The position numbers and the translations under genes are program-made. Below the pieces are notes generated by a model. That model saw only the letters and a program-made list of their open reading frames with translations. It made no database searches and had not been told where the DNA came from. Below, piece after piece: positions 1 to 8,582 of a stretch of DNA of 64,000 nucleotides. The number at the start of each line of letters is the position of its first letter. Position 1 is the first letter of the stretch. The DNA comes from Panagrolaimus kolymaensis (lineage: Eukaryota > Nematoda > Chromadorea > Rhabditida > Panagrolaimidae): assembly GCA_028622995.1 (NCBI GenBank), contig JAJQJQ010000055.1:124001-188000 (forward strand). Reading direction: 5' to 3'.

Positions 1-119
1 AACAATGGAGAAGTATGACTTTATATAAAACACTGTTGCTTCCATTTGATCATTAAGTTTGTTAGCTATCGCCATGTCCTTCATCTTCATAAGTTTCAAA
101 AAACTAAAACCAAGAAGCC

Positions 120-262
120 TCTAAAAAACAAGTAATTTCGCCCGTTAACATGATTACTTGCTATATTATTTGATTACAAAGACATTCAAGAAATAAAAGA
201 ACAAAGTAAATAATAAGAATCATCACACCCGGGCTCATCAGATGCTGGTGTTTGGATATAAC
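120..262. repeat. Module 1 of a diverged direct duplication
   Basis: This segment resembles 575-710. Both contain an AAG(T/C)(A/T)ATTTCGC(C/T)CGTTAAC-like block followed about 100 bp later by a CACCCG(G/A)GCTCATCAG block, and the second blocks are 447 bp apart. Between the blocks only the spacing and patchy identity are conserved. On the minus strand the second block encodes a Ser-Asp-Glu-Pro-Gly peptide, matching Thr-Asp-Glu-Leu-Gly in module 2. The modules may therefore be the 3' ends of two paralogous minus-strand genes. The alignment was made by eye. Confidence 0.4.
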
Positions 263-574
263 ATAAAGATAAAGCAACTCAACCAATTTCCATCCAACAT
301 CAGCAACAACATTTGATTATCATTGCAGCATTAAAACAAAAGTTGATCATTGATAGTAAAAAGCTTTGATAGATGATGTCGCAAAAAAGTTTAGTATCAT
401 ATCAGGAGCATTTTCAGTGATGTTGTTGTATTTGAAGGTCGCAAGTATAGTTGTTGTTGTAGTTGTCGTTGATTGAGGATTTGTAACACTTCATTCTTCA
501 CCAATAAGTAAACCATTTGAACCTGAAAACGAAGCTTTATTAGATGGATAAAAACATATTGCCTAAGGTGAAGA

Positions 575-710
575 CCAACAAGCTATTTCGCTCGTTAACC
601 AGATAGCATTGTCATATTAGTTAGTATTCAAACAAAAAAATAGAGAAAAAGTAAAAAAGATAAAACTCCTATCACCCGAGCTCATCAGTGGCTAGTGATA
701 AGATATAAAA
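575..710. repeat. Module 2 of a diverged direct duplication
   Basis: This is the partner of the segment at 120-262, in the same orientation, with recognisable blocks at both ends and a diverged middle. It contains the 3' end and stop codon of the minus-strand reading frame at 672-917. In module 1 the corresponding stop is absent and the frame runs on, so the two copies are no longer equivalent as genes. Confidence 0.4.
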
Positions 711-917
711 CAACAAATAAGAAAATAACTTAGCCAAGGCCATGAGGATAGACATCAGTAAAGCAAGAGAAACCAGAAGCTTGAATTTGAAACCATCCAT
801 ATCCATTGAACCATCAAGACGAACATTTGACCCTTCAACATATTTGACACCATCAGCAACACCATCCATAACCGACATCATTCTCAGCAAAGCAATCAGG
901 ATCCATAGTAAAAGTTT
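672..917 (-). CDS. Possible 3' exon of a small hydrophobic protein (hypothetical)
   Basis: A minus-strand frame of 81 codons ends in TGA at 672. A TTTCAG splice-acceptor-like site sits just upstream (AG at 919-918), which would make this a terminal exon in phase 0. The peptide has an acidic Asp/Gly/Met-rich stretch, then a hydrophobic segment of about 35 residues that could span a membrane, then Ala-Thr-Asp-Glu-Leu-Gly. AT-rich third positions favour real coding. I do not recognise a family and found no upstream exon with certainty. A degenerate relative lies at 120-480. It could also be a pseudogene. Confidence 0.3.
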   Translation of the reverse strand, partial: KLLLWILIALLRMMSVMDGVADGVKYVEGSNVRLDGSMDMDGFKFKLLVSLALLMSILMALAKLFSYLLFYILSLATDELG

Positions 918-1556
918 CTGAAACGTAAGCAATGAAAGTAAGGAAATGAAATAAATGAACTTAGCGAAATATCAACCAGCCATATCTTCATCTACCAAAG
1001 CCATTGTTTCCATTTCCATCATAAGATCAGCTTTGAGTTCATTCAGGAGCAGGAGAATCATCATCATTGAGACCAGTATTGAAGGGTTGAGTTGAAGGAG
1101 AAGAGCATCAAGTTGTTGACCAAGAGAATCACCATTTGATAGTTGAAGCAAACGGGGGAAGGAAAAAGGGAAAAAACGGGTACAAGTATATCAAAAAAGC
1201 TAGGATCTCGGTAAAGAAAGGGGTAAGAAAGTAAAAGAAGACTTAGAAAAATAGGAAGGGAGGCTTTGATAAACAAAATTATAATCAAACTGAGCGTTTC
1301 CAGTATCGCTTTAACAGCAATAATCTCATCGTTTGATAAAAATGCAACAAGTCGGTTATAAAAAAAAGGAAAAAGATGGCAACAAAAATTTTAAGGAGAA
1401 TGGCTTTTAAAAAAACGGAAAAAGGTGAAGGAATTGAAGGCAAAAATCATGAGCAAAAATGGAGGAGAAAAAGTGGAAGAAAAAAAAATTTTTGCAATCA
1501 AATATTTTTTCTTTTCGCTGCCATTGAATGCGAATTGATCAACTCGCCTTCTTTTT

Positions 1557-1912
1557 TATTTGCTCGTGTAAAAAGCGAGAGACTAGCTTTGTTGAAAAAA
1601 AGCAAAGATTTTGAACGCGGTAAACTTAAAAAAAAACAAAGGCATTTTTATGATTTTTTGAGAGCAAAAAAAGCTAAAAAACTGCAAAAAAAAATAGCAA
1701 TTTTTTCTGCTTTGTTTTTTTACAAAGCTTGCAAAAAGCTTTAAATTTTTGACTCATTTATTTTTTTTTTTTGTAAAAAAAAGAAGGGAAAAGTGCCATA
1801 GATTTTATTGGGGGCAAATTATTTGTTTTTTTACACAAATTTTTAAATATTCTAAAAGAATTAAACAATAATGATAAAACCGGTAATAATAAATTAACAA
1901 CGGAATTTGTAT
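1557..1912 (+). repeat. Dispersed AT-rich repeat, copy 1
   Basis: This copy shares a long collinear similarity with 9,337-9,630 in the same orientation. Shared landmarks in order are TGCTCGTGTAAAA, GCGAGAGAC, GCGGTAAACTTAAAAAAAA, CAAAGGCATTTTT, GCTTTAAATTTTT, CCATAGATTTTATTG, a GGGCAAATTATTTG block and AAATATTCTAAAAGAAT. Copy 1 is longer because of internal A/T-run expansion. No terminal inverted repeat or target duplication was found, so the element class is unknown. A plus-strand frame at 1,376-1,744 is lysine-rich low-complexity sequence within this repeat and is not called as a gene. Confidence 0.65.
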
Positions 1913-2162
1913 CCAGAAAATATTTGATTGTAAATTATTAAGCACTAGAAGCTCCGCCGGCCTTCGGCCAGCGATGTAACTCGTTTCATTACAATATAAA
2001 AAATGAGTTTTTAATTTTCCATAGTCGTTGACAATTAGTTCCAAAATTAACGATATCTTTAAACGAAGCAAAAGCATGGGAACTATTATAGAATCTTATA
2101 TTATCTATGAATTCTTTAATGTCAAAAAATTTTTTAAGGTTCCTTTGATCCTCCTATTGCTA

Positions 2163-2243
2163 TTGGGTCCTTGGATCTCTTCCTTGAAGTTGGGGCCTTG
2201 GAAATTTTCCTTGCTATTGGGTTCTTGGATCCTTTGTATCAGC
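2163..2243 (+). repeat. Three tandem copies of a 27-bp unit
   Basis: Units start at 2,163, 2,190 and 2,217, each beginning TTGGG followed by CTTGGA after a few bases. Read in the plus frame, each unit gives nine residues beginning Leu-Gly-(Pro/Ser)-Trp. The surrounding frame from the ATG at 2,076 to the stop at 2,285 would encode a hydrophobic peptide of about 69 aa. There is no further support for translation. A fourth degenerate unit may precede 2,163. Confidence 0.6.
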
Positions 2244-2413
2244 TCGTATGCACCTTTATTAGTAGTTTTTTTGAATGCAAATTAAATCAAAACATTTCAT
2301 TTTGTTTGAGAATGAAGATTTTGCTTTCATTGATATTTATGAAAATTTTAAAAACGCTTTCCTTTCGTTTCTCGATTGCGAATGAATAATTTCGAGGTGA
2401 GGACGAACGCACA

Positions 2414-2758
2414 ATGAAAATTACTAGGAAGGATGAAAGAATTTTAAGGGAAGTTCCAAGATTATTTACATATTATTTTTTGAAAAAATATGTCTTTTGT
2501 ACGCGCGCGATTGTTAGGATTATTTTTAGTAACGAATGGTTGGATGATATAACTTTTAAATTCGGATTTTACAAAATGAAATTTTTTTTATATATTTTTT
2601 ATTTTGCGCAGATGAATGTCAAAAAGGTTAAAAATCATTTAATTCTTTTATTTCGAATGATTTTTATCCATGTGAAATTTCCATCCATAAATAATGGTCT
2701 TTTACAGAATTTCTGTTTTTATTTTTATCTCATCATTGATATCTATTTATTTATTTAA
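2414..2758 (+). CDS. Hypothetical protein, weak
   Basis: An ATG-started frame of 114 codons runs through an AT-rich stretch between the 27-bp repeats and the kinase-like gene. The first half is mixed and charged, with several Arg and Lys residues. The second half is Phe/Ile/Leu-rich with one or two possible membrane segments. No motif was recognised and no splice sites are needed. It converges on the minus-strand gene ending at 2,857, with only about 100 bp between. The length is only moderately unusual for this composition, so it may be chance. Confidence 0.2.
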   Translation: MKITRKDERILREVPRLFTYYFLKKYVFCTRAIVRIIFSNEWLDDITFKFGFYKMKFFLYIFYFAQMNVKKVKNHLILLFRMIFIHVKFPSINNGLLQNFCFYFYLIIDIYLFI

Positions 2759-2856
2759 TTTGAATTTTACACATAATAAAAAAATGTATAAATTCAAAGA
2801 CAATAAAAAATGGAAAAAATGGTTTAAAATTATCAAATTATTAGCATTTTTCGCCT

Positions 2857-4673
2857 CTATAACATAGCGCTAATTCGGTTTTTGATATCATTTTTATCAA
2901 AGTAAACGTTATCAAAATTAAACATTTTTTCGACTAACTCATTATCAAGAAAAGCAGTATGAAATTTCACAAATGGATATATATAAGCAATTCGTTGAAT
3001 TCCTTCTTTCTTCATTGACAGAGCACAAATCATAATATTTTCTTGTAAGATTTCATGAGCAATTAAAATTTTTATTGCCATTAGAACACACGAGCCTGAA
3101 AAATAAAAAACAGTTATAATAAGTTTTAGTTGTTATAAAGTTATTCATCCATACCTGTTGAAACGCTAAAATCAAATAGTAATACTTTTTTAGGATAATT
3201 TTCTGCAAAATTTCGAAAATAAAACCTTGGAATATCTGAATCCGGAATTGTTTCAATTGAAATAATTGCAGCTGAACTATGTGAGAGATTATTATAATGA
3301 CTGCACATGCCAACATGAAAAGAATTTTCAAGTAAATGTCCTTCACGTTCCATAAAAACATAATCCCAATCAGTAAATTTACTTTTTCCATAATAGCTGA
3401 AAGCATATTTTTATGCTAAAAATCAAATATTTAAAATAAAAATGCTCTTACCTCATACCATTAGGTACTTTAATTTCCGAACTTTTTAAACAAGGTTTAA
3501 ACCAAATATCGTCGATAAGTTTCCTCATTAGAAGCTCGAAGCGTAAAATAATTTCCTTTCGAAATTCAAATGAAGCTTGCATCGAATTTAACTCATTTTT
3601 AAGTTTAATAACTTCATCTGTTTCAGTAATAAGGGAAAAATTCGGGGGCAAACAAATATGAAGCTTTGAAGCAATGTTACCAAAATGAATTTCTAAAAAA
3701 ATGAGTATATTTAGTTTATAAAAAAGTAAGCTTTCTAAATAACATATACCGCGATATTTGAGTTCTTCTTTCACTTCATTAGCAATTTCACAAACAACAT
3801 TATTTTGAGTTTCATTTTTATCTTCCAAGTTTATCACATAATTCGCAAATTCCTTGGTCGGTTTAATAAATTTTTCATAAGCATATGTGAGATGCTTTTC
3901 TTGTGATTCACTGCTCAAGATACCATCTCCAGGATCAATAAAAATCTGAAAAAGGAATTAAATTTTATTTAATAACTAGAATCAAAGTTAGGTGCCAAAT
4001 ATTTTTTTAAAACTAATCTTTTATCATAAATAATCACCTTTAAATCAATTAAATTACGAATGTCTTCATTATAAAAAGTAAACATTCCTTCACAAATGAT
4101 TACATTTGAAGCATAAAAAGGATTGGCTGACTTTTTTCGATGATATTTATCAGACCCATAAATAGGAGAAAACACTGATTTTCCTGCTTTCAAATCTCTG
4201 ACAACATTATAAAGATATTCAAAATTATATAATTCTGGAATTTTATAATTGAATTCGTTCTTTCTGATCAATTCAGTGTTTTCAAAGGTTATTGCTTTAC
4301 AAAATGAATCCAAGTTAATGTAAGTTATCCATGGAATTTCTAAGGCTTCAATAATATCAACAACGAGCTCGATGCTTTTTGACTTTATTGCACCCGCAAT
4401 ACCAATAACCAAAGAATTTTCAAAAAGATTTTCTTCTTCATTGTAATACCAAGGTGGACAACCTTTGGTTAAAAAAAGCTTTAAAAAAAACCCAAAAGAT
4501 TTTGTAATAAAAAAAATTAAAAAAACCTTTCCATCTTTTTTGGAATGAATTTGAACTGGAAGCATTAGAGATATTGTTGTCCAAAGCACAAGTGCTGGAG
4601 TTCCAAGGCCTTCTTTAAGATGTACATCAAATATTGTTCCAATTGGACGTCGTGGCGGAGAAATTGAATGTTC
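2857..4673 (-). CDS. UCKL1: Uridine-cytidine kinase-like / UPRT-like protein, degenerate (6 exons; start uncertain)
   Basis: Exons on the minus strand are 4673-4527, 4478-4038, 3945-3750, 3692-3452, 3396-3155 and 3095-2857. All junctions are GT-AG and stay in frame. The order of landmarks matches UCKL1: a CPPWYYNE segment, the P-loop region, EALEIPW, LDSF, the AGKSV-PIY block, ASNVIICEG, DLKIFID, YEKFIKPT, then a UPRT-like domain with FSVSTG. UCKL1 proteins are fused uridine kinase and UPRT-like domains. Here the Walker A motif reads GAIKSKS where GxxxxGK(S/T) is expected, and the glycine-rich uracil-binding end of the UPRT domain is replaced by NFDNVYFDKND. This suggests a pseudoenzyme. The RRDI-RGRD stretch after the kinase core is missing. 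The 49-codon first exon is open and AT3-rich, but its only ATG is codon 37; translation may begin there (about 464 aa). It is probably the third gene of an operon. Confidence 0.8.
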
Positions 4674-4680
4674 TCAGTAT

Positions 4681-4700
4681 TCTATAAAGTTTTTATATAA
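4681..4700 (-). promoter_or_regulatory. Possible trans-splice acceptor upstream of the UCKL1-like gene
   Basis: On the minus strand a pyrimidine/AT-rich run ends in CTTTATAG (AG at 4683-4682), just upstream of the open first exon at 4673 and about 157 bp downstream of the BEN-like stop at 4,840. In nematode operons, downstream genes receive a spliced leader at such a site roughly 100 bp after the preceding gene. A second AG nearby (TACTGAG) could be used instead. The placement is inferred from position and sequence only. Confidence 0.35.
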
Positions 4701-4839
4701 TTTTTTTAATTACTAAAAAGCAGTAAGTTTTTTTTGATTAACACTAGCTTCGCATAAAATTGAGAAGCTAAGATTATTGAGCTAATGAAACTAAATCCCT
4801 AAATTCATGGCGGATGAAGGTTAAAATAGTTTCTAATTT

Positions 4840-5808
4840 TTAATTGATGATTAAAATTTTATTGAAAAAACTAATACTTTTTCTTCGTTTATCTGTAAAT
4901 TTTTTTCTTTTTTGGCAATCAATATTTACTCGCGCCATTTGCCACCTTTCATTCTGATCTTTAGCTGATTCACTTGGAAAATAAGAATGAACAACTTTTT
5001 CCAACCATTCACATTTTTCTTTATTTCGATATTTGAAAGATTTTTTCTTGTCGTCATCATCGAAAAGAGCTTCTGACAATACTAAAGCGAAGCTGCTGGA
5101 AGCGCTGAACGGTGATTTATTGTTGTTATTATCCCATTTTTCCTTGCAATCTGATGCCATTTTTTTAACATATTCCTTAGAAATTCCATTGCTATTAAAA
5201 TATGGATAATCCAAGTCTATGGGATCAAAATTATCAGTGTTCATATGAGAAGTGTTAATATTATCGGTGACTGCATGAGATTGATTTTGATGATTGATTT
5301 GAAGTTTGCGTACGAGGGATATTATTTCATTAATATTTTCAGACACAGAATTTGATCGCGCAAAATCTTGAGTATTTTCGATGGGACCAACGTAATTATG
5401 AAATGGCTGATGTTCATTGAATGGATTTTGGGCACCATTATTAATTTCTGCTTGACTAACTCTTCCATCTTGTATAAAATAATTGGGGATTGCACGAGAT
5501 TGAATATTGATTTGAAGTAGGCTTATGCGAGATATTATTTCACTAAGGTTATCAGATATCGAATTTGATTGCACAATGGCTTGAGTATTTTCGACGGGAA
5601 CAACATAACTTTGAAATGGCTGATGTTCAGTGAATGGATTTTGGGCAATATTATTAATCTCTGATTGATTTAATCTTTCATCTTGTATACGATAGTGTGC
5701 GATCGCGGCAGCGATGCATTCCCAAAACATCCTTTTTATTGCTGCTTCATCGCTCTCCGTTAAAAAGAGCGTCGAAGCAAGCATTTTCTTCACTTGTGAA
5801 CTATCCAT
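4840..5808 (-). CDS. BEN-like domain protein with an internal 71-residue duplication
   Basis: Single-exon gene of 322 aa starting at ATG 5808. Residues 1-40 form a short N-terminal segment. Residues 41-111 and 112-181 are two copies of one unit, each starting IQD(E/G)R and carrying SEINN/AEINN, AQNPF-EHQPF and ENTQ blocks. Residues about 215-310 resemble a BEN domain: a helix with ALVLSEALF, an E-K-CEWLEKVVHSYFP segment, then W-x3-R-x-NIDCQKRKKF at the end. BEN domains mediate DNA binding or protein contact in chromatin and transcription factors, so a nuclear role is inferred. The end is very basic. The start codon, 5' flank and first 38 codons lie in the 194-bp duplicated block at 5,694-5,887. 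It is probably co-transcribed downstream of the LysM gene and upstream of the UCKL1-like gene. The BEN assignment rests on pattern recognition. Confidence 0.6.
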   Translation of the reverse strand: MDSSQVKKMLASTLFLTESDEAAIKRMFWECIAAAIAHYRIQDERLNQSEINNIAQNPFTEHQPFQSYVVPVENTQAIVQSNSISDNLSEIISRISLLQINIQSRAIPNYFIQDGRVSQAEINNGAQNPFNEHQPFHNYVGPIENTQDFARSNSVSENINEIISLVRKLQINHQNQSHAVTDNINTSHMNTDNFDPIDLDYPYFNSNGISKEYVKKMASDCKEKWDNNNNKSPFSASSSFALVLSEALFDDDDKKKSFKYRNKEKCEWLEKVVHSYFPSESAKDQNERWQMARVNIDCQKRKKFTDKRRKSISFFNKILIIN

Positions 5809-5887
5809 CGAAATGTAAACAGCCGATCGGCCGATCTGTGCTTAATAAATATTGAAACCAAAGGACTTAAATTTCCTATATTTTACA
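5694..5887. repeat. 194-bp perfect direct repeat, copy 1 (5' end of the BEN-like gene)
   Basis: This block is identical to 6,694-6,887 over its full length at an offset of exactly 1,000 bp. It carries the BEN-like gene's first 38 codons, its start codon and 79 bp upstream. One edge (5,694) falls at codon 39, right where the internal 71-residue repeat begins. Sequence on both sides differs from that of copy 2. Confidence 0.95.
5825..5836. promoter_or_regulatory. 12-bp perfect palindrome upstream of the BEN-like start
   Basis: GATCGGCCGATC is its own reverse complement and lies 17 bp upstream of the minus-strand ATG at 5808. It is GC-rich in very AT-rich surroundings. The duplicate carries the same site at 6,825-6,836. 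It could be a dimeric protein-binding site or a small RNA hairpin in the intercistronic region. No known factor is assigned. Confidence 0.35.
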
Positions 5888-6693
5888 TGGGGGCTCTAGC
5901 CATCTGCATTGCTGAAAAAGCAGTGTATGTATCGAAACTGTCATCTATTTAATGGTGTTTTTTACCTCACAAGTCAAAAACCTAAAATTTTCACCATTAA
6001 CTTCATCGTCGCTTATTTTTTTGCCGGGAGGGATCGCTGCATGGTATTTGCGATTTCCTTAATTTTTATCTTAATTTATGCAATAATGACCACATCAAAC
6101 ATCTGTGAGTCTACGCCAAAAATGTGTCTCACATTGTTGTTAATTATTCATGGTCAAAGAAATCTCAATGTTTATTTTGAATGGTCGCTGTTACGAATCA
6201 AGATAGTTGACTACCTCGCCTTTGAAATGGCATTTATGTATGGGCTATTGCTAGAAAGGATACGTTAAATTCCGTGAGAGATTGAGATGCCTAGCCACCG
6301 AAACTTGGATTTCTTTTGACATCATTTTCATCATGCCATTTATTGCTCATCAACATACTTTTAATATTACTGAACAACAATCATGGGACATAGTGAACCG
6401 CAAAGTTTCATCAAAAAATACTTGGTCATTCGTGGATATTTTTGCTTCCTTAGAGCCATCCGTTGATCCATTGATATTTCGGCAACGCCGCTGTCATGAG
6501 AACAGATAGTGAAATTCCGGTGTCACTAACTTTGCTTCCTCTAATTTTTGATTGTTTGTTAAAAAACCTTAATCCAAAAATAAGCTAAACTTAAATTGTA
6601 ACTTTATTTGAAAAACTTTTGAAACATTTCATATCGTTTGAAATTGTTACTAACCCAAACATATTGTTAAACTTTTCTCTTCTTTTTGTCGGG
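5888..6693. other. 806-bp single-copy spacer between the 194-bp repeats
   Basis: This segment separates the two repeats and interrupts what was probably one intercistronic region. It is less AT-rich than most flanking intergenic DNA. The minus strand has short coding-like stretches next to plausible splice sites, including one with FFDETLRFTM resembling part of a C2-type beta sandwich (about 6,375-6,490) and one with AAIPPGKKISDDEVNGE (about 5,950-6,045). The plus strand also has open frames at 5,927-6,268 and 6,282-6,509. No complete gene or terminal repeat was found. It may be a copied gene fragment or a decayed element. Confidence 0.5.
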
Positions 6694-6808
6694 AGTGTGC
6701 GATCGCGGCAGCGATGCATTCCCAAAACATCCTTTTTATTGCTGCTTCATCGCTCTCCGTTAAAAAGAGCGTCGAAGCAAGCATTTTCTTCACTTGTGAA
6801 CTATCCAT
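6650..6808 (-). pseudogene. Truncated copy of the BEN-like gene's N-terminus
   Basis: The second copy of the 194-bp block places an intact ATG and the first 38 codons of the BEN-like protein downstream of the LysM gene. Past the repeat edge the frame runs into unrelated sequence and stops after 14 more codons, at TAG 6652-6650. The predicted product is 52 aa, lacking both internal repeats and the BEN-like domain. If the LysM transcript continues through here, this small frame would sit where the true second cistron used to begin. It is most simply a duplication by-product. Confidence 0.7.
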
Positions 6809-6887
6809 CGAAATGTAAACAGCCGATCGGCCGATCTGTGCTTAATAAATATTGAAACCAAAGGACTTAAATTTCCTATATTTTACA
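6694..6887. repeat. 194-bp perfect direct repeat, copy 2 (3' end of the LysM gene)
   Basis: This block is identical to 5,694-5,887. It contains the LysM gene's stop codon (6885-6883) and two bases of its last sense codon. Because the block carries both the end of the LysM gene and the start of the BEN-like gene, the ancestral order was LysM stop, about 75 bp, BEN start. That spacing is typical of a nematode operon. Confidence 0.95.
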
Positions 6888-7557
6888 GATAGCGTTCAAC
6901 CGGAGCTACCAAACTAGGATTAGATTGATCATTCTAAAAAATAAAACATTAAATATCTTTAAATAAAAAATTCTTTAAAAAATGGCATTCACCTTTTGAT
7001 TATGATCATTAGCTTGAATTGTGCCAGTATTATTATTAAATGGCGAATTTTGAGAAATATTTTGGCGGTTAATAAATCTTTTATGAAGGAAATATGTTAA
7101 GCCTGGCTAAAAAAAGGATGTTATAATACAAATTTTTTATTGCGATTGGATGAAGGATAGAGGAAAAATCCTTTAAAGGAGCATGAGTACTTTGCCAAAA
7201 TTTAAATTTATTAAATTTTTAGGAAATCATGCAAGGGTCTCTAGTTGAAAAAAACCATTATTGAACCAATCATATTTTATTTAAATATTGTATGCTTCTT
7301 CCTATTTTACTTCCTGTTGCTCGAAAAATATCCATTATTTGCTGTTTTTCATTCGAGATTCATGTCTGAGCCCCATAAAAAGAAATAAAAAAAAAATGGG
7401 CAAATTGACTTATTCCTCTAACAAACTATAAAATACTTACTATGAATCTATTATCATTCCATTGTTTAAGAAAATAAATTGGAACTGCATACCGTTCACA
7501 AATAATCTCTAACGTGTCATCAGGTTCAAATAAAATTTCGACAAATTCTCCATCCAT
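6883..7557 (-). CDS. Small LysM-domain protein (3 exons, 93 aa)
   Basis: Exons are 7557-7441, 7106-6993 and 6933-6883, with phase-0 GT-AG introns of 334 and 59 bp. Residues about 5-50 fit a LysM fold: EILFEPDDTLEIICERY, then VPIYFLKQWN, then IPGLTYFLHKR. These match the LysM pattern of GDTL-x-IA-x-KY, an ELKxWN helix and a PGQxLxIP ending. LysM modules bind N-acetylglucosamine polymers outside the cell, but animal LYSMD-type proteins are often intracellular. There is no signal peptide here, so an intracellular protein is more likely. The tail is Asn/Gln-rich and unstructured. The stop codon lies within the duplicated 194-bp block. It probably heads the operon-like LysM, BEN-like, UCKL1-like run. 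Confidence 0.75.
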
Positions 7558-8582
7558 TATTACTACGATTTAATTGTTTGATTTTTAACAATAAAAAAAT
7601 ATTTAGTTGGAAGAAAAAAATTGCAAGTCGAAACCGAAGCACTAAACAAAAATAATTTCTTCGCGAATAAAATAAAAGAGCATGTTTTTTTGCATATATC
7701 TGCCGTATTTTATCATTTCGAAACCATTACTCATCTATTTATTTTTTCTGAGAGCGCAGATTCAAAAAGCATCAATAGTCATGAAACAAAAAAAAGCAAA
7801 TGAAAGTTCATCCAAGTCTTTGAAAAAAACTTTGAAATACCCATAAAAACAACATCTTTTCCGTGTTTTAAGAAAGAAAAAAACTTTGTCTATCTGCATT
7901 GAAATAAAGATCATTGAAATATCTTTCAGCATGGGAAAATGAACATTAAAACAAAGAAGATTTTTCAAAATAAATAAATGCGCAAAAAAATAAAGGCCGT
8001 GGCGCAATAAGGAAAAATTGAAACAAACAAAAAGCATTAACAACATCTTCTTAATATTTACGAAAAGAAAAGTTTTTTACAGTAAAATGTGGAAAGTGAG
8101 AAAGCAAAAAAGAGATAATACAAAATATTAACAATTATAATATAGACAAATTTAAAATTTTACAAAATTAATCTCTGCTTCACCTACTAAATTGAGTAAT
8201 AACTTTGCTGGAATTTTTAAATTGTGTTTTCATGTATTTTTTTTTGGCTATCACTTGTTTACTTAGTTTGCTTTGTGTAAATAAATGAATTATTTTTAAT
8301 AGCTTTTATAGCAAATGCTAAAGTTAACAAATATGCAATGGCTAGTTTATGTGTCCTTTGTTTAAAGATCGTCAGTCTGATGGCATTTTTGTTGTAAATC
8401 AATGAATGATGCATTTGAAAGAAGCTTACTATAGTTTTATAAATTTCTTATTGGAATGTAGTTGAATGAATCATTCCACTTTTCATGATCTCTATCGAAG
8501 TTTTTTTTTATACAGTGTTTTATTTTTTATCCCTAATACAGAAAAATTTTTTTTTACCAAACCTTGTAAGATAATGATTATG
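7558..8582. other. Intergenic region, AT-rich
   Basis: No gene is supported here. It holds the upstream region of the LysM gene and the downstream region of the secreted-protein gene. Open frames at 7,621-7,803 (plus) and 7,762-8,046 (minus) begin at non-ATG codons and are Phe/Lys-rich, as expected from T- and A-runs. No clear promoter element was identified. Confidence 0.6.

Noticed and set aside
1064..1288. Minus-strand hydrophobic frame of 74 codons
   Set aside because: Non-ATG start, pyrimidine-rich low-complexity sequence, and no splice or neighbour support.
1376..1744. 122-codon plus-strand frame
   Set aside because: Lysine-rich product of A-runs, largely inside a dispersed repeat whose second copy does not keep the frame.
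1959..1969. GC-rich GGCC-TTC-GGCC hairpin
   Set aside because: Too short for an RNA gene or terminator call, with no conserved context.
4580..4690. Alternative frame of the UCKL1-like first exon giving a helical Leu/Gln-rich peptide
   Set aside because: Its third positions are GC-rich, opposite to real exons here, and it stops before the next exon.
5909..6268. Plus-strand frame with hydrophobic segments
   Set aside because: The called start is TTG and it overlaps minus-strand coding-like stretches. Neither strand is convincing, so it is described only as part of the spacer.
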